5,542 nucleotides of DNA from JBOFSR01 sp051651645 (GTDB taxonomy: Bacteria > Spirochaetota > Spirochaetia > Treponematales > Treponemataceae). Under the pieces are notes generated by a model, which was given only the letters and a program-made list of their open reading frames with translations, searched no databases and was not told the DNA's origin. The stretch covers positions 1-5,542 of the forward strand of contig JBOFSR010000075.1 of assembly GCA_051651645.1 (NCBI GenBank). Reading direction: 5' to 3'. Shown piece after piece: positions 4,041-5,542 of this stretch. Every line of letters starts with the position of its first letter. Position 1 is the first letter of the stretch. The translations under genes and the position numbers were made by a program.

Positions 4041-5542
4041 ATGGCAAAGTTTATTTTTATAACTGGTGGCGTAGTTTCATCACTTGGCAAGGGAATTGCA
4101 GCAGCTTCTTTGGGGCTTATTTTGAAAAGTCGTGGCTACAAAGTCATTATTCAAAAGTTTGACCCCTATTTAAATATAGATCCTGGGACTATGAATCCGT
4201 ATCAGCATGGAGAGGTTTTTGTAACTGATGATGGAGCTGAAACTGACCTTGATCTTGGGCATTATGAGCGATTTACCGATGAAAACCTTTCTCAAAGCAG
4301 CAATACCACTGCAGGACGAGTATACTTAAGTGTCTTAAATCGTGAGCGTGAAGGTGGCTATGCAGGTGGCACGGTACAAGTGATTCCGAACATTACCGAT
4401 GAGCTTCGCTCTCGAATGCTTTTGTCCTCACAAGAGACCAATGCCGATATCATTATCACCGAAATTGGTGGCACCGTTGGAGATATTGAATCCCTACCGT
4501 TTATAGAGGCATGCCGACAAATCAAATATGAGGTTGGCAGCGAAAACTGTTGCTATATTCATTTAACACTTTTACCATATATGAAAAAAGCTCAGGAACT
4601 TAAATCAAAGCCAACTCAGCATAGTGTAAAAGAATTGCAAGGCCTTGGTATTCAGCCTGATATTATCATGTTGCGAACTCAGATGCCCGTGGATACCGTA
4701 ACGCGCGAAAAACTCGCTCTTTTTTGTAATGTTTCAGCCGATTCAATTATTCAAAATGAAAATGCCGCCTCCATTTATGAAGTTCCCTTAATGATGGAAG
4801 AAGAGGGACTTGGACAAGTTGTTTGTCGCGTCCTCTCTCTAAAAAACACCCAATCAAATCTTGATCAATGGCGTTCAATGGTTAGCCGAATGCAAGGAGC
4901 AACACAGGTTGTTCACATTGCACTTGTTGGAAAATATATTGAATTACAAGACGCTTATCTATCTGTTGTTGAGTCTCTTACTCATGCAGGGATTGTAAAT
5001 GATGTACAAGTAAAAATCGATTGGATTGACGCCCAAAGTATTACAGACGGTGGTGTTGCACAGCAAGTATTGGACAGTGCCAATGCAATTATTATTCCAG
5101 GTGGCTTTGGTGATAGGGGAATTGAAGGGATGATTTTAGCAGCACAATATGCTCGTGAAAATAAAATCCCTTATTTTGGCATATGTCTTGGCATGCAGAT
5201 TCAAGTTATTGAGCATGCCCGTAATGTGCTTGCTATGAAAGAGGCAAACTCAACTGAAATGAATAAGGAAACGCCTTTCCCTGTAATTGATTTGATGCCC
5301 GATCAAAATGGCGTTATTCTTGGTGGCACGTTACGCCTTGGAAAGTATGACTGTGCACTCTTAGACGGAAGCCTTGCAAAAAAGGCCTATGGAGAGCCTT
5401 TAATTAATGAGCGGCATCGCCATCGGTATGAATTTAACAATAAATATAAAGAAGCTTTTGAAAAATCAAGCTTGCTTTTAAGTGGCATAAATACCGAACG
5501 AAACCTTGTTGAGATAGTTGAACAAAAAGATCACCCATGGAT
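4041..5542 (+). CDS. pyrG: CTP synthase, lacking its C-terminal end (runs off right edge)
   Basis: CTP synthase makes CTP from UTP, ATP and glutamine in the cytoplasm, the last step of pyrimidine nucleotide synthesis. The open frame continues unbroken for 500 codons to the edge; the family is about 535-550 aa, so some 35-50 residues are missing. The synthase domain begins MAKFIFITGGVVSSLGKG with the P-loop (Lys17), followed by KFDPYLNIDPGTMNPYQHGE (39-58), DDGAETDLDLGHYERF (63-78, metal site near Asp71) and EIGGTVGDIES (141-151). The glutaminase domain has IIPGGFGDRG and GICLGMQ, with the nucleophile Cys382. The His-Glu part of the catalytic triad lies just past the edge, after the final DHPW. 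The ATG gives the conserved N-terminus. The gene has its own promoter and appears independent of the GH18 gene upstream. Confidence 0.97.
   Translation, partial: MAKFIFITGGVVSSLGKGIAAASLGLILKSRGYKVIIQKFDPYLNIDPGTMNPYQHGEVFVTDDGAETDLDLGHYERFTDENLSQSSNTTAGRVYLSVLNREREGGYAGGTVQVIPNITDELRSRMLLSSQETNADIIITEIGGTVGDIESLPFIEACRQIKYEVGSENCCYIHLTLLPYMKKAQELKSKPTQHSVKELQGLGIQPDIIMLRTQMPVDTVTREKLALFCNVSADSIIQNENAASIYEVPLMMEEEGLGQVVCRVLSLKNTQSNLDQWRSMVSRMQGATQVVHIALVGKYIELQDAYLSVVESLTHAGIVNDVQVKIDWIDAQSITDGGVAQQVLDSANAIIIPGGFGDRGIEGMILAAQYARENKIPYFGICLGMQIQVIEHARNVLAMKEANSTEMNKETPFPVIDLMPDQNGVILGGTLRLGKYDCALLDGSLAKKAYGEPLINERHRHRYEFNNKYKEAFEKSSLLLSGINTERNLVEIVEQKDHPW

Overview
The window shows an AT-rich bacterial chromosome segment with two gene blocks facing away from each other. 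The gene content suggests a spirochaete, most likely Treponema-like: a short PcnB-type poly(A) polymerase, a periplasmic GH18 protein of the YaaH/SleL type, and chromosomal pyrG. That placement is an inference from protein style and base composition; no marker gene is present to confirm it.

Left block, minus strand (1-1587): the first 76 codons of GDP-mannose 4,6-dehydratase (gmd) run off the left edge. Upstream of it lies a complete family 2 glycosyltransferase of 365 aa. Both fit a surface-polysaccharide locus in which Gmd makes a GDP-sugar precursor and the glycosyltransferase moves a sugar onto a growing glycan. Each has its own promoter-like sequence. Right block, plus strand (1721-5542): pcnB (poly(A) polymerase), a secreted GH18-type glycosidase, and pyrG (CTP synthase), which is cut by the right edge after 500 codons. 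These three are housekeeping or envelope genes, are separated by 74-95 bp, and two of them have their own good promoter.

The most unusual structure is in the gaps. About 100 bp of the region upstream of pcnB (1626-1722) is present a second time between the glycosyltransferase and gmd (289-413), in the same orientation and 64/73 identical over its core. The glycosyltransferase therefore sits between direct repeats, each of which contributes a -35 element to the minus-strand gene beside it. This looks like gene insertion by segmental duplication, and the gene could be lost by recombination between the copies. The glycosyltransferase promoter also has a run of nine A/T pairs inside its 17-nt spacer, a layout that can allow phase variation.

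Four of the five genes lack a Shine-Dalgarno sequence. For pcnB and pyrG the predicted transcription start falls on or next to the start codon, so these mRNAs may be leaderless. No RNA gene, CRISPR array or insertion sequence was seen. No gap exceeds 300 bp; the longest (231-489) holds the gmd promoter, repeat copy A and two terminator-like hairpins. I found no evidence of a wholly new multi-gene system.
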